Shown: positions 38,807 through 50,803 of the stretch, piece after piece
How positions within the stretch are numbered: position 1 is the first letter of the stretch
Layout of the letters: the number at the start of each line of letters is the position of its first letter
From: Lonicera japonica
Taxonomy: Eukaryota > Streptophyta > Magnoliopsida > Dipsacales > Caprifoliaceae
Length of the DNA stretch: 64,000 nucleotides
Reading direction: 5' to 3'
Assembly: GCA_021464415.1 (NCBI GenBank)
Contig: CM038467.1
Span: 67,523,159 to 67,587,158, forward strand
The notes under the pieces: generated by a model
What the model was told of the DNA's origin: nothing
Databases searched by the model: none
Seen by the model: only the letters and a program-made list of their open reading frames with translations
Position numbers and translations under genes: made by a program

Positions 38807-38975
38807 AGGGCCGGCAATATTTGACACGACACGCTAACCCGACACGAACTCGACACAAAATTAGCGGGTTTGGGTCAATTTCGGGTTAGACACGCTTAAC
38901 CCGCAAACTAAATGAGTCGTGTTCGGGTTAACCCGCTAACTCGAAATTAACCCGCAATTAACACGATTATTTTTT
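38807..38975. mobile_element. fragment of a GACACG/CGGGTTAACCCG MITE
   Basis: GGGCCGGCAATATTTGACAC followed by many GACACG and AACCCGC words is the edge of a common plant MITE type. The opposite terminus is missing; an (AT) repeat follows. Confidence 0.4.
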
Positions 38976-38990
38976 TGATTTTTTGCAACT

Positions 38991-39012
38991 ATATATATAT
39001 ATATATATATAT
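38991..39012 (+). repeat. (AT)11 microsatellite
   Basis: An uninterrupted AT dinucleotide run. Confidence 0.9.
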
Positions 39013-39145
39013 TATTTTGCTATCTTACTTGGCCAATTATATTCTTATTTTGAATATTGATAGTAAATGATAGTTATTATGTATTTTATGATGTATCAAA
39101 CTAGTAATTTTTTATGTTTTTGCTTTGGTGATGAAATGCTACTTA

Positions 39146-40860
39146 GGGGGGTGTATTCAATTAGGATTTAAAAGACTATTTTAAGATAAATAAGTCCATT
39201 GGATTTTAAAAGACTATTTAAGAATGTAATGACTTATTAGATTTTTTTTAAAGATTTTTTATACTAGGATTTTTTTTGTTTGGATTTTAAAAGACTATAT
39301 CATAAAGAATTTATAAGATTTGAAAGGACCACATGGAATCAAATGGAATTGAACAATAAATAAAAGCAAACATTCAAAGTTACAAGAGTCAATAAAAAAG
39401 ATAACAAAGAAACACAATTTTAACAAAGAAAAGTCAAAGTCAATAAAGTTATCCCAATCTTTTAATAGCCAATTTGATCTAGCTTCATATCCTCCTAAGT
39501 AGCATCTCTCCACATATCTAAAGCTATGGTAGCCCTCCATGCATTAGCATTTTCTCGTTGCTGCTCTTGGGTTTAAACAATAGGTTCCAAATTATCTTCT
39601 TCATTAATTGTTAATACTGAAGATGAAGATTCGTCTATTGGTTCAATTGGAAATTCATCAGAACGACACTCTTTGCGAAGAAAGTTATGTAGTGCTACAC
39701 ATGCTAACACAAGCTCTGCTTGTGTCTTAAATAGAAATGGAGGTGCTGCCTTAAAAATTGTGAACCGCGATTTAAAAATGCCAAATATCCTCTCGATCAC
39801 ATTCCTCAATGACGCATGGCAAAGATTGAACAATTCATTTCCATTTTGAGGGTCATTACCATGACCTGCAAAATCTTGGAGATGATATCGCACACCTCGA
39901 AATGGAGCTAAAAATTGGCGCCGATTAGGAAATCCACAATCCACTAGGAAATATTTACCTAATTATATATACAATACATATAAAATTATTAGTATGAAAA
40001 GTTAAAAAAATATATATTTATCATTTAAAATAAGTATTTACCTTGGGGCACTTTCAGTCCATTCCTCCTTAATAAAGCATCATTTAGTAGCCTTGAATCA
40101 TGAGCTAAACCTTCCCACCCGCTAAGAACGTACATGAATTCCAAATCAAAGTTGCAAGCTGCTAATACATTTTGTGATATCTTTCCATGACGATTACGAT
40201 AACTGCTTACATCTCGTCCCCTCACCATTGCCGGAATATGTGTACCATCAATAGCTTCAATGCAATCCTAAAATTAATGATATATCGCAATAACCATATT
40301 ATGAAAAATACATATTATAATAACAATATTATTATAATTAGATAATATTGTTATACCTTGAAATAAGGGTAAAACCTTGTACTTTCCCTTATTTTAGCAG
40401 GCACAGTCGGTCCTGGTTTAGCCATCAAAACAGATGCTATTGAATTTAAGGCCTTCAAAATCTTGTGAAAATTTTCACTTGCAGCAAATTGTGATCGACC
40501 AAATGTATTACGAATGACACAATATCGAGTATTTTGGCCAACAATTTGTAGGAATGATGCAAGCATTTCTTCAACACAAATAAATCTTGTATCCTCCAAA
40601 AGTGTTTTTTCTTTAAGAATTGTGTATAACTTCTGGAATACATCTGGATACATTCTATATACTTGTCGGAAGATTACAGGATCATCGTTCAATGCTTGAT
40701 GTATATAGTCATATCCAACACTAGTAATTCGCCGTCGGGTTAATGGACGTTTAACATGTTCACCACGCATCATAAAAAGAAACTGATTTAGCACATGCAT
40801 TAATGCATAAATTGCCATTAAGGATATGTACATGGCTTCATAAAATTCTTCATCTATTTC
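39146..40860 (-). mobile_element. PIF/Harbinger transposon, right end missing
   Basis: The left end GGGGGGTGTATTCAATTAGG follows TTA, the PIF/Harbinger target trinucleotide. Subterminal TTTTAAAAGACTAT words repeat three times. The matching inverted end is absent on the right, where a 64 bp palindrome and then unit Y begin. The Myb-like partner gene of autonomous PIF elements is also absent. Confidence 0.75.
39573..40833 (-). CDS. PIF/Harbinger transposase (DDE nuclease)
   Basis: Three exons on the minus strand, 40833-40357, 40267-40042 and 39958-39573, join with GT..AG introns into 362 residues with no internal stop. The DDE residues are in place: first D in AIDGTHIPA, second D in GWEGLAHDSRLL, and E in LRNVIERIFG. 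The motif NRRQFLAPFRGVRYHL and the ending ACVALHNFLRKE are typical of the family (DDE_Tnp_4/HARBI1-like). The short acidic tail follows. This enzyme cuts and joins its own element's ends at TWA sites, normally with a Myb-like partner that is not present. The introns are short (~90 bases) as usual for PIF. The start codon is the first ATG in frame and could be further upstream. Confidence 0.88.
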
Positions 40861-40864
40861 AGTG

Positions 40865-40928
40865 AGAAGACTCCCCGAAAAGTTACTCAGAGGTTGTGAG
40901 TACTGAGTAACTCTCCGGGGAGTCTTCT
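40865..40928. repeat. 64 bp palindromic hairpin at the Harbinger/unit Y junction
   Basis: Arms 40865-40890 and 40903-40928 match at 24 of 26 bases (AGAAGACTCCCCG...) around a 12-base loop. It sits exactly between the broken Harbinger element and unit Y copy 2. It may be a minimal foldback element or a repair scar. Confidence 0.85.
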
Positions 40929-40933
40929 AATTC

Positions 40934-43172
40934 ATAATTAGTTGGGGGCACTGGCAGATTGTGACTTTTGTCCAATGCTTGGGTTTATAAATATGCATGC
41001 ACTAGTGTGGGTACCGTTATTTAATCTGAATAAATCGTCGTTATGGGAACCTTAAAATCCTATTGAATCGAGTTATTGAGAAGACCAACGCGCTCTCATT
41101 CTTTTCACCCAATATATGCACCATCAGAAGGGTTTTTGTAGAAGGTTGAACTTTGCCATGGTGACTTGCTTGTTTTTGTCTTTGGGTTGACCTGTTGTAT
41201 AATGAACAATGAATTTGATGATGAATCAGTTTGGTTGTAGAGAGGTAAATGTATAGTTTGCCATAAATGAGGCCTGGTTTAATACGCTACATGCACAACA
41301 TAAATGTTCAGCATCAAATATTGGTTTTGGTAGTTGAAATAAATTCAATATGTCGTGTATGTATGGTTCTTTCCCTGTTCCTGCTCTCAATATACATTAG
41401 TTACATTAACTTAATCTTGGACAAGTAATAATCTCCATCTTCAGTGAATATTGTAGAAGTAAATACTTCTACGCATAATGTTTTCCATGTTACTCAAAAG
41501 AAGATAAAAGAAATGTGAAATTGGTGGCATTTTTATAGAAAAACTTGGAATTTATGTACTTTTTCATCTTTTGGTAGTGTTTGTTTGCCTTATTTCTTGG
41601 CAATTCCAATTCGATGTGATTCCATGGTATTACTCTATTTTGTCCTTTCATATGTTGAGCATACTTAACTTTAACTTTTGCCACAAACCATTTTTTTTCT
41701 GGAGGAAATGGGTTTTTAGGTCCACAGCAAACCCGAAAACAATTCATTATCTTTCGTGTCTTACTGGGTTCACCTGATAGTAACTTGAACCCGATAAGGG
41801 TCCATCCAAAAATTTATAATTTTGTATCGATTTATGTCATGCTTGACTTTGCCGGATCAACTACTGATGACTTTCGATTCTTCTTCCTGTTGTAAACCTT
41901 ACCTTCCTTTGATGACCAATCTCTTCTCGTTTTCCTGCTCACTATATTCTTTGCTACACAATCAACTGTTTGAAGTGTCTAGCTTCTTTTTTTATGTATC
42001 TGAGTCAGGCCTACGAGAGGTAAGATAGTAATTTCCTTTATTCACTTAACCAGGATAAACGATTTAAATTCATGGTGGGGTGCAAACTTAAAGGGGGGAA
42101 AAGAGAGCTTAAAGTGCTAACTCAAATATCAACTATAAATATAGGGTGCAAAGTCAAAATTTCTCATTTATCACACTAAAGGGAACCATGGATCTTCAAG
42201 GGTGCGAATAAATGAATGCCCAACAATTCAAGAAAGGGCCTAAGTCCAAGTAAATGGCTATTAAAGCCCATTTAACATATTAAAGTCGTAAGGAAATCCA
42301 TATATCTATCTAATCTAGTAAATTATAAAAGAGGGGCAAGCTGTGCACATATAAGGAGGCAATTCGGCAGCACCTTCTGCCGAGCACTATTCACCCTTCT
42401 CCTTTCTTTTCTTTTCTTTTCTTTTATTTTTATTGAAGACTCGAAGATTTGAAGTTTGTTTTAAGTCTTTAGATTAGTGCCAAGTAAGTTTATTTTAATT
42501 TTAGTATTTATTATTTATTTAATTTGTTATATGCTAGTGTAAATTTATGTTAAGGATATAATGAATACATTTAATTGATTTTTATTGTATGCGTTCATGT
42601 TAATTGACTTTGCTTTAATGTTAAGGGCGAATATATGATGTATTTTGACTTATATATAGAGTGTTTTGGCTTTATACATAAGCTTGGTTGTGGAAACTTG
42701 ATTGATTTCATTTTTCGCAAATAATAGAGTTGCGAGATAAGAATAGAATTTATGCGAATGAACACTCCTTCGAAATCTTAGTCAATCAATTCATTAGTTT
42801 TGTTATCTTTTTTAATATTATTTAATTTAGTTTATTTGATTTGTTTTGTTTTATTTTATTTTATTAGTTTCATTTTCGTAAAATTTAATAAAATAATTAT
42901 AAAATATAATATATTGTTTAAGTTACTGTAGGATCTGACTTTTTTTGCGCGTTATATTATTAACTAATTTGAGTTACTTTAAGATCAACCTTTCTTGCAC
43001 ATTAGTGGTTTAAATAAAATAAAAATTTAATAATTCAAAAATGTTATAAGGATGTGTGGGACAAAAATAGGTGCATTTATCTGCTCTCGTTGTCAATCTA
43101 TCTTTTGTCGGTTCCAAATCGTACAAGGCTACGCACCCAAGTTAAGTCGGTTAACCTGATCACCTATACAAG
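40934..43172. repeat. duplicated unit Y, copy 2
   Basis: It is nearly identical to 6043-8278, including the right inverted arm near 42750-42905. The left inverted arm is missing; homology starts at CATAATTAG, the inner edge of that arm in copy 1. A CTTTT microsatellite near 42410 is one unit longer here. No protein is recognised. Confidence 0.85.
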
Positions 43173-44982
43173 TCGGGGAGGGAAAAATACCATTTGTACC
43201 ATACCAATCCATACCAAACCGAACCAATACCAAATTGTACCGAAAATTTGGTAATGGTACAATACCAATTGGTATTGTACCATACCGAATTACTTTGGTA
43301 CGGCACTGGTATTCATATTCATTACCGATGGTCAGTGTTCTAAAAATCGGGATTTTTTGCCGATAAATCGGTCAAAAATCGGAAATCGGGAGTTATCCGA
43401 TCGGATTTCCATAAATCGGTTCTCAAAAATCGGCTGTCTCCAAAATCGGGTGAAAATCGGGAAAAATCGGCACAAATCGGAGAAAATCGGCAAAAATCGG
43501 ATAAAATCGGGGACGTAATGACAATTAAAAAACAAAACAAAACTTAATAAAATGATGTTGTCTTGGAGGGCTTTTTTTCCCCCTTACACTTTGTACATAT
43601 TACATAACAAAAAATGCCCTAACTCACAAATCACAAACACATGCTTAATTTAGTTTGAACTTGTTAGTTGTTACTTGTGCTTTGTGTTGACTCAACATAT
43701 TATTTGTAGCCTTGTAGGTATGGACTTGTTTTTTTATATTTTTTATGGGAAATTGATGTTATTTTGGAAATTATTTGTGGCCTTGTGGGAATGAAAATGT
43801 TATTATATTATTTAATTCCCGATTTTTCAAATTATGGTTTTTCCGATTAATCCCCGATTTTTTCCCGATTTCTCCAAAAATCCCCAATCCCCACCTTGCC
43901 GATCTAGGTCCGATTTACGATTTTTAGAACATTGCCGATGGTATACCGTACTGTACCGATTTTTTGGTACGGTATGGTATACTGTACCATACCAATACCA
44001 AATGTGCCATTATACCAAATATTAAATAAATTCCAAATTACCAATATTTCACAATTAGATATAGATGAAGTTAGATGAATAGTCCAGATTATCAACAATC
44101 TCATTCTCTCTTTAGACCCATTTCATCTCTAAATCAAGTAACAATTCTCGTTTCATATAAATATTCTATTGAAACAAATTTTGTCAGTTCATTTAAGTCG
44201 TTTCATTGAGTATGCACTCGAACTTTGACATATATAGTATCTATCGATGATGAGAAGATGTTGGTTTTATTTTATTTCACAATAGGCAATGACAGTCTAT
44301 AATCTCAACAGATGATGTCAAGTAAAAAAATAAATTAGAGCACCATAAGTTTTATTCTGAATTTGGAAACCCAGTTGGTTGAGTGAAACTAAGATATATA
44401 AATTATAGATATGCATATATGTATATATTCTGCAATTCTATTTAGTTGCAGGTGTTCTAAGTTTTTCATCCTACTTTTAATTTTACAAAAACTGTTCCAA
44501 TTCATTTAATACATTTGAATTATAATGGCTCAATTTACGTAATCGGTTTGCATTACGATAAATATGAGCCATCATAATAATAACACATTCTTATCTGTTT
44601 AGTGATCTAGTCTATTTTTTTAGGGAATAAAGTGTAAAGATGTAAATATTAACAAATCATGTATAATTCTTTTTCATAAAAATTTAGTTAAATTTAGATT
44701 TGAATTAAGTTAGCCTATGTTTTACATTAATTAATAATAATCAATTATTTTGTAAATCAATTAAATTCAAAAAATTCATTTAAATTAAAAAAAAATATTT
44801 TTTATTTACATGATTGATGTTTTGGTAATGTACCATACCAATCCGTACCATACCGATATTTTGGTATACCAAAATTCAGTATACCAAAAGTTTGGTTTGG
44901 TAATGGTAATAAATTTTGGTGTACCAAAATTTCAATATGGTACTCGATATAATTGGTATGGTACATACCAAATCCACCCCTA
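43173..44982 (+). mobile_element. GGTACC-rich repeat X, copy C, with a nested hAT element
   Basis: It matches copy B up to and after the hAT insertion at 43333-43934 and ends at the same CCACCCCTA. Small differences include one fewer AGATGAAGTT repeat near 44066. Its right end lies only about 150 bases before the start codon of the resistance gene. Confidence 0.75.
43333..43934. mobile_element. hAT MITE with AAAATCGG repeats, inserted in repeat X
   Basis: The ends CAGTGTTCTAAAAATCG and CGATTTTTAGAACATTG are inverted repeats with one mismatch. The flanks CCGATGGT at 43325-43332 and 43935-43942 are an exact 8 bp target duplication. Copy B (around 8410-8418) has the single uninterrupted CCGATGGT. 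About a dozen AAAATCGG words crowd the left end and AATCCCCGATTT words the right, as transposase-binding repeats do. No transposase is encoded in its 602 bp. Confidence 0.93.
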
Positions 44983-45761
44983 GCTGTATGTGCATAGTTG
45001 TTGGAAAGATAACTTTAATTTCCAGTCATGTTTGGTCCAATATTTTAAAATTTGTTTTTGTTGAAAAGTTTAGCTTCAAGCTTTCATAACCCACCCAAAA
45101 TTTTTCTAGCTTCTATGTTTTGATTGCAGTTTTCAATGTATACCCAAACAACCTCAAGCTCTTCAACTTCGACATGCAAATTCCATGTGTTCTTGAGTTT
45201 CAGAGGTCCAGACACTCGCACAACTTTTACCGATCACCTTTATACAGCGCTGACCCGTGCTGGAGTTAAAACATTTAGAGATGAAGAAGAGATTGAGACC
45301 GGAGAAAAAATCAAACTAGAATTGGAGAGAGCAATCAAAAGCTCCAAGATGTCGATAATTGTTTTCTCGGAAACATACGCATCTTCCAAAGCATGCCTTC
45401 AAGAAGTTGAGACGATTCTTGAATATAGCAAGATATCTCAACATCACTTTCTGCCTGTTTTTTATCGTATCGAACCTGCGAATCTCAAGGAGCAAGCTCT
45501 GAAAGGTCTCCCAGATGTTGATGCAACAGAAGAGAGAAAAAAGAGATGGAGCATGGCGTTGAAAGAGGTTGCAAGTGTAGCAGGAATGCATTTGAAGGAC
45601 CAGTATATTTTTTCTTCAACTCTCTTATTTTAGAATACCTTCATTCGATCAATCATGCTATGCACACATCATTGATATATAAGTATTGGTAGCTACAAAT
45701 TAAATTAAGCATTTTGTGGACACATGCATACTTTTGTAAGCATGTGAATAGGCCAGCTAGG

Positions 45762-46283
45762 ATCGGATTTGTATCCCAATCGAGTCTGTTTACTTGGATA
45801 TGGATAAAGATTTTTAATCTATATCCAAATTCGATCCGAACTCAATAGGACTTTGATTAACAAATTGAATATGGATATATGTCGATCCAATCCATTTCCA
45901 ATCTGATGCGATCCTAGACATTTATGCATAAATTTATCATTATTTATATTTACCATCTTATTATTAATATACTTACAAAAAAAAAAAACCAGTAACTTAA
46001 AAAATTAAATTAATTTTTTTTTAATGAAAAGAAGAAATTTTACTATTATTAGGCTTAACTTTTATGTTAATTTCATTATTTTTCTATACAAATTAATTAT
46101 TATATACTTAAAATTTTAAACGGATCCTATACAATCTGATCTAAGAAAATATGAATATGTATCAATGTTTTTGGTGATTTGTTACATGATACGATATGAT
46201 ATGGATCTGATCTAAAAACTTTTTCAAATATAGATTTTGATCCAACCTGATCCGATCCAAATCCGATCCGTTGACAATCCTAA
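45762..46283. mobile_element. possible MITE with GGATCGGAT repeats in TNL intron 1
   Basis: TAGGATCGGATTTG at the left and CAAATCCGATCCG...AATCCTA at the right face each other, with many GATCCGATCC words between. The ends match only partly and no target duplication is clear. Confidence 0.4.
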
Positions 46284-46383
46284 ATTGTAAACTTCTCTGA
46301 TAAAACCATGCATTCCAATCTAATTGGTGCAGGGCAACTATTAAGAGATGATGGGAACTTAAGAAGAAGAACACAATTAGAGA

Positions 46384-47283
46384 AGAATTTATTCTTTTAA
46401 GAAGAAACTAAAATTAAAGAATTAATACTAAAATATATTCATTTCATTCTAGCTAGTCTGATTTATTACTAATAGTCCTGCCAACTCTAATTCTACTAGT
46501 TTGAAATCCTTAATAATTAAAGTAATCCTAAGTTAACTAAAATCAATATTGTATATACAAATAGATCAATTACTGAATTCAAGATTCAGAGAGATCTCAT
46601 CTGCAGATTTTTTGGGATGTATAGATTTGCGCTCTGAATCATTGTGAAATGGAAATGGAAGAGGCAGCTTGCCTTGATTCATTATCTGAGGCGAAACGAA
46701 GGCCAAAATCAAATAACTTGAACTTAACTATCAACAGCCTTATCAATTCTTTTCAGCAAAGCAATAACTGAGCTCTAGCTTACTATTACTGCCACATTTT
46801 ATAGGTTTGAACCGCACCAAGGGTAGCTCGGAAAAATTCCTTTGAGGGATAGTAGTTAGGAGGGTCAGAGAAAAATATGGACCACACGCTCTTCTCCTTC
46901 TCCTTCTCTTTTCGCATTTTGGTTATACCAATGACGTAAGCCTAACGAGATTATCATAACACAGAGCAGACATGATGCATAATCAAGAAAACTGTAAAGT
47001 CATAAACATTTTACTCTACCTTGAAGCCATGTTTCGACTGCCTTAAATCCGTGCCATAATTCCATTTTCCTATTTTGTCTTGCGAGCTTTTATTCCTAAG
47101 AAGTTAGTACATTTTGCCCTTGTAACTAAGCTTGCCGGTAACAAGTGTAGAATTACTCGTAACCAATAAACTAATATCATACACCAAAAAACAAGTTATT
47201 TTGATATATTTTTAATCAATGTTGATTGATTTGTTAAAATGTGATAGATGGTAATTTTTTATTTATTTTTACCTCAGTTTTAG
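46384..47283. other. remainder of TNL intron 1
   Basis: No feature is recognised here; the intron ends in TTTTTTAG-type acceptor sequence before 47284. Confidence 0.5.
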
Positions 47284-50200
47284 GTACGAGTCCAAGTTCG
47301 TTCGACAAATTGTTGAATATGTAACCCAAAAGATAAATCCCAAGTTCCTGTCCATTAGCGAGCATCTGATTGGTTTAATTTCTAGAGTTGCTAAAATTAA
47401 TAGGTGGTTAGAAGACAACAGGGCAACTAGTGCAAAGGTACTCGTGATATGTGGCATGGGCGGCGAAGGGAAGACTACAGCAGCAAAGTATATATACAAT
47501 TCAAACCACAAGAACTTTGACGCTAGTACTTTTCTTGAAAACATCAGAGAAACTTGTAGACTCCCAAAGGGTTTAATTCGCCTCCAGAGACAACTTCTTT
47601 CCGAGATTTCAGGTAAAGAACAAGAAAAAATATACACTGTTGATAGTGGAAGTAGGAGGATCGAACGTGTGTTAGGCAACAAGAAGATTCTTCTTGTTCT
47701 TGATGATGTCGATGATGTGAAACAATTAGATGCAATACTTGGTAGGAGAAATTGGACTTCAGGAAGTAAAATTATCATTACAACAAGGCACGAGGACTTA
47801 CTGAAGGCTATTGAAAATTGTGTATGTCATAAGATTGAAAGAATGGACGAATACGAATCTCTTGTGCTTTTTAGTATGCATGCTTTTGGAAGAAAATCTC
47901 CTCGTGATGGTTTCCTGGAACATTCAAAAAAAATTGTACGCTACTGCCAAGGACTTCCATTAGCCCTTGTGGTTCTTGGTTCTTCTTTATCAAAGACAAC
48001 ATCGGATGAATGAGTGACCGTATTAGACAAATTAGATACAATACCAGACAAAAATATTATGGGAACGCTTAAAATAAGCTACGACTCTTTAGAGTCTGAT
48101 GAAGATAGAAGTCTATTCCTTGATATTGCTTGTTTCTTTGTTGGAGTGAAGAAACATAAGGTGGTCGAAATACTAAATGGGTGTGGTTACAGCACAACAC
48201 TTGGGATCCAGCGTCTTGTGGATAGAAATCTCTTAAGAGTTGAAAATGGCAAGCTGGGAATGCATCAGTGGCTGCAGCTCATGGGAAGACAAATCGTTTC
48301 GAATGAATCAATGTTTCCCGAGGGACGCAGTAGACTCTGGCGTACTGACGAATGTATCAATATCTTGAAAGCAAAAACAGTAATACTCGTATAACCATCT
48401 TCCTTATGTATGTCAATCCCTTGCCTGTTATTTGATCAATTACTCTTAACATTATTATTTTTATGTCTCTATATCAAGGGCTCCGCAAATATCGAAGGCC
48501 TCGTCGTTGACATGAATGTTTTGAAAAAAGACAAGTTTGCCCCAACAAATTCCTATTTTCAATCTACTACACTCTTCTCTTGGTTATCGGGACACCTATA
48601 TTGGAGAAGTTCGAACGATGAAGCTTTGAAAACTGATGCGTTTACAAACATGCGCAATCTTAGATTACTTAAACTTGGTTACCTACCAATCTCTGGAAAT
48701 TACAAGGAGTTTCCAAAATGTGTAAGATGGTTGTATTTGCGCCATATTTCCCTAAGAAGTTTGCCCAATGATTTTCCCCTGGAGAATATTGTTTATCTAG
48801 ACTTGCGGAATAGCAGCTTGGAACAAATTTGGAAGGGAACTAAAGTATGATGCTCTTTTTTGCTTTTCCTTTTTTGTTTTGTTTTTTGTGTGTTTGTGAT
48901 ATTGATTAATTGCTTCAGTTAAAGGAGAAACTTTTAACGCTCTCCTTCTTTTTCTTATTCCTTTAATAGGTTCTTCCATCATTGAAAATCCTTAATCTCA
49001 GTCATTCTCCAAAGCTTACCAAAACCCCAAACTTCTCAGGAGTACCCAATCTAGAGAAACTATTTCTCAAAGATTGCCAAAATTTAGTCGTGGTTGATGA
49101 ATCCATTGCGAATCTAAGGAGATTAATTGTCTTGAATTTGAAAAACTGCAAAAAATTGAGGAAGCTACCTAGGAACATTCATGTGATTAAATCTCTTGAG
49201 GAAGTTATTGTTTTCGGTTGCTCAAATCTTGTTCTGCTGGAAGATCAGCGGGAAAAGATGGAAACTTTGGGAGTGCATCCTTGTTCAGGAACTGATATAA
49301 ATCAAGCATCATCTAATTTTAGTGAGGTTCCACAATCAAATCTGGCGTACAGTATACCGACAACATTGGTGAGCTTATCTTTGGTGAATTGCAACATATC
49401 TAATGGTACTTTTCCAGAGAAATTACCCGACCTTTCCAAGCTAAAATTCTTATATCTTGGAGGAAATCCAATTTGCAGCCTGCCAAATTTCATTAAATAT
49501 CTTAGGACGCTCCAGAAGCTTAATTTATCTAGATGCACAATGCTTGAGCAGATCTTATGGCCATCAATTAATTTGGAAGAATTGATTGTCGCAGATTGTA
49601 TATCACTGGAAAAAATAACATATGAAACATGGGTTAGTCCACAATATATCTCCCATGATGGTTGTATAAGTCTAAATTATGTCGAGTTAGGCTTCAAGAT
49701 AGAACCCTTAGGAAAAGTTGATAGAGATGTTCTAGACAATATTGGCTTCTTCGACTTGGAGTCCATGGCAAATACTGAAGTGACGATTACGAATATAATT
49801 GTACATAGTAGATTAAAGCTTCTAGTACAGGTTATCTCTCTCTCTTCCTTCCTCGCTCTCTTATTCACTTATTTCTCATTCATTTATTAGTGGCTTAAAC
49901 TATTTATTTTGACAGATACTATATGAAAATGGTATATTCAGCACATATTTTCCACAGAGAAAAGTTCCACACCGGTTTAGCTACAAGAGCAAAGGGTCCA
50001 CTATATCTATTACTATCCCTACATCTTCCTCTCTTGAGATTCGAGGCTTGAATCTATGCCTAGTGTACACATGTTTATCAAATACAAGAGATGAAGATTC
50101 TTGGTCGGAAGCTATAACAGTTAAGATCGATAACAAGAGCAAAGGCGAGGCGAAGCAATACAGTCCAAGGTGCTGGGGAATTCCAGAAGTAGATGGTCGA

Positions 50201-50675
50201 GACTTGGTATGGTCAAGTCACTGGTTATCACGGGTTTGGGGGTATCTGTTTGAAGAAGGGAATCAAGTCGAAGTTTCTTTTAACTTGAATGTCGAAGGAC
50301 AAATAAAGGAGTGTGGAGTTGAACTTTTGTACTTTAATGAAGAGGGAGGTGGAGAAGTCCACTACTATAATACTCTACATTCATCATGGGATACACGAAT
50401 GGATATCTTTCGCGATATGTCAGTGGCAGGTATGCAGCAGCAACTGCTCTATCGTTAATATAATACTTTCATATGATCAATTGTTACCATCACTGATTAA
50501 TTTCTTTTACTTTAAAGGAAACAGCGAAGCATTGATTATATGCTAATTCAAAGTGTTATTACTTGCAGATAATGTTGAAGATAATCAAGGAGGACACACT
50601 CAAGAAAAAGAATACGAAGATGATGATGAAAGTGAAAATTCGATATATATATAAGGAAAATTTCAAGTAAGGACC

Positions 50676-50803
50676 TTAACTTAAGGTCCTTATTTACGGA
50701 CTTGCCCTTTTGGCATGCTTTTCAATGTAATTTTTTGATGAAATTTGGTGGGGATGCTCTTCATCGTGTGTAGAACATCTTCACCAAATTTCATCAAAAA
50801 ATT
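50676..50803. repeat. two foldback hairpins just after the TNL stop
   Basis: TAAGGACCTTAA and TTAAGGTCCTTA form a 12 bp stem near 50675-50700. A second perfect 22 bp inverted repeat (50729-50750 with 50782-50803, AATTTTTTGATGAAATTTGG...) follows. This is probably a MITE within the 3' untranslated region. Confidence 0.75.

Larger units (their letters stand above)
45136..50654 (+). pseudogene. TIR-NB-LRR disease-resistance gene with one in-frame stop
   Basis: Six exons, 45136-45602, 47284-48379, 48479-48844, 48970-49830, 49916-50429 and 50569-50654, would code for about 1,129 residues. Exon 1 is the TIR domain (VFLSFRGPDTRTTFTDHLY); the catalytic-type Glu is kept in CLQEVE but the usual Trp is gone. 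Exon 2 is NB-ARC: P-loop GMGGEGKTT, kinase-2 LLVLDDVDD, RNBS-B GSKIIITTR, GLPL QGLPLALVVLG, FLDIACFFVG. MHD reads MHQ. Exons 3-4 are LRRs, exon 5 a C-JID-like domain, exon 6 an acidic tail. A TGA at 48011-48013, where relatives have Trp, stops translation after GLPL. Such proteins are intracellular immune receptors that trigger cell death. As sequenced only TIR plus partial NB can be made. Confidence 0.92.
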
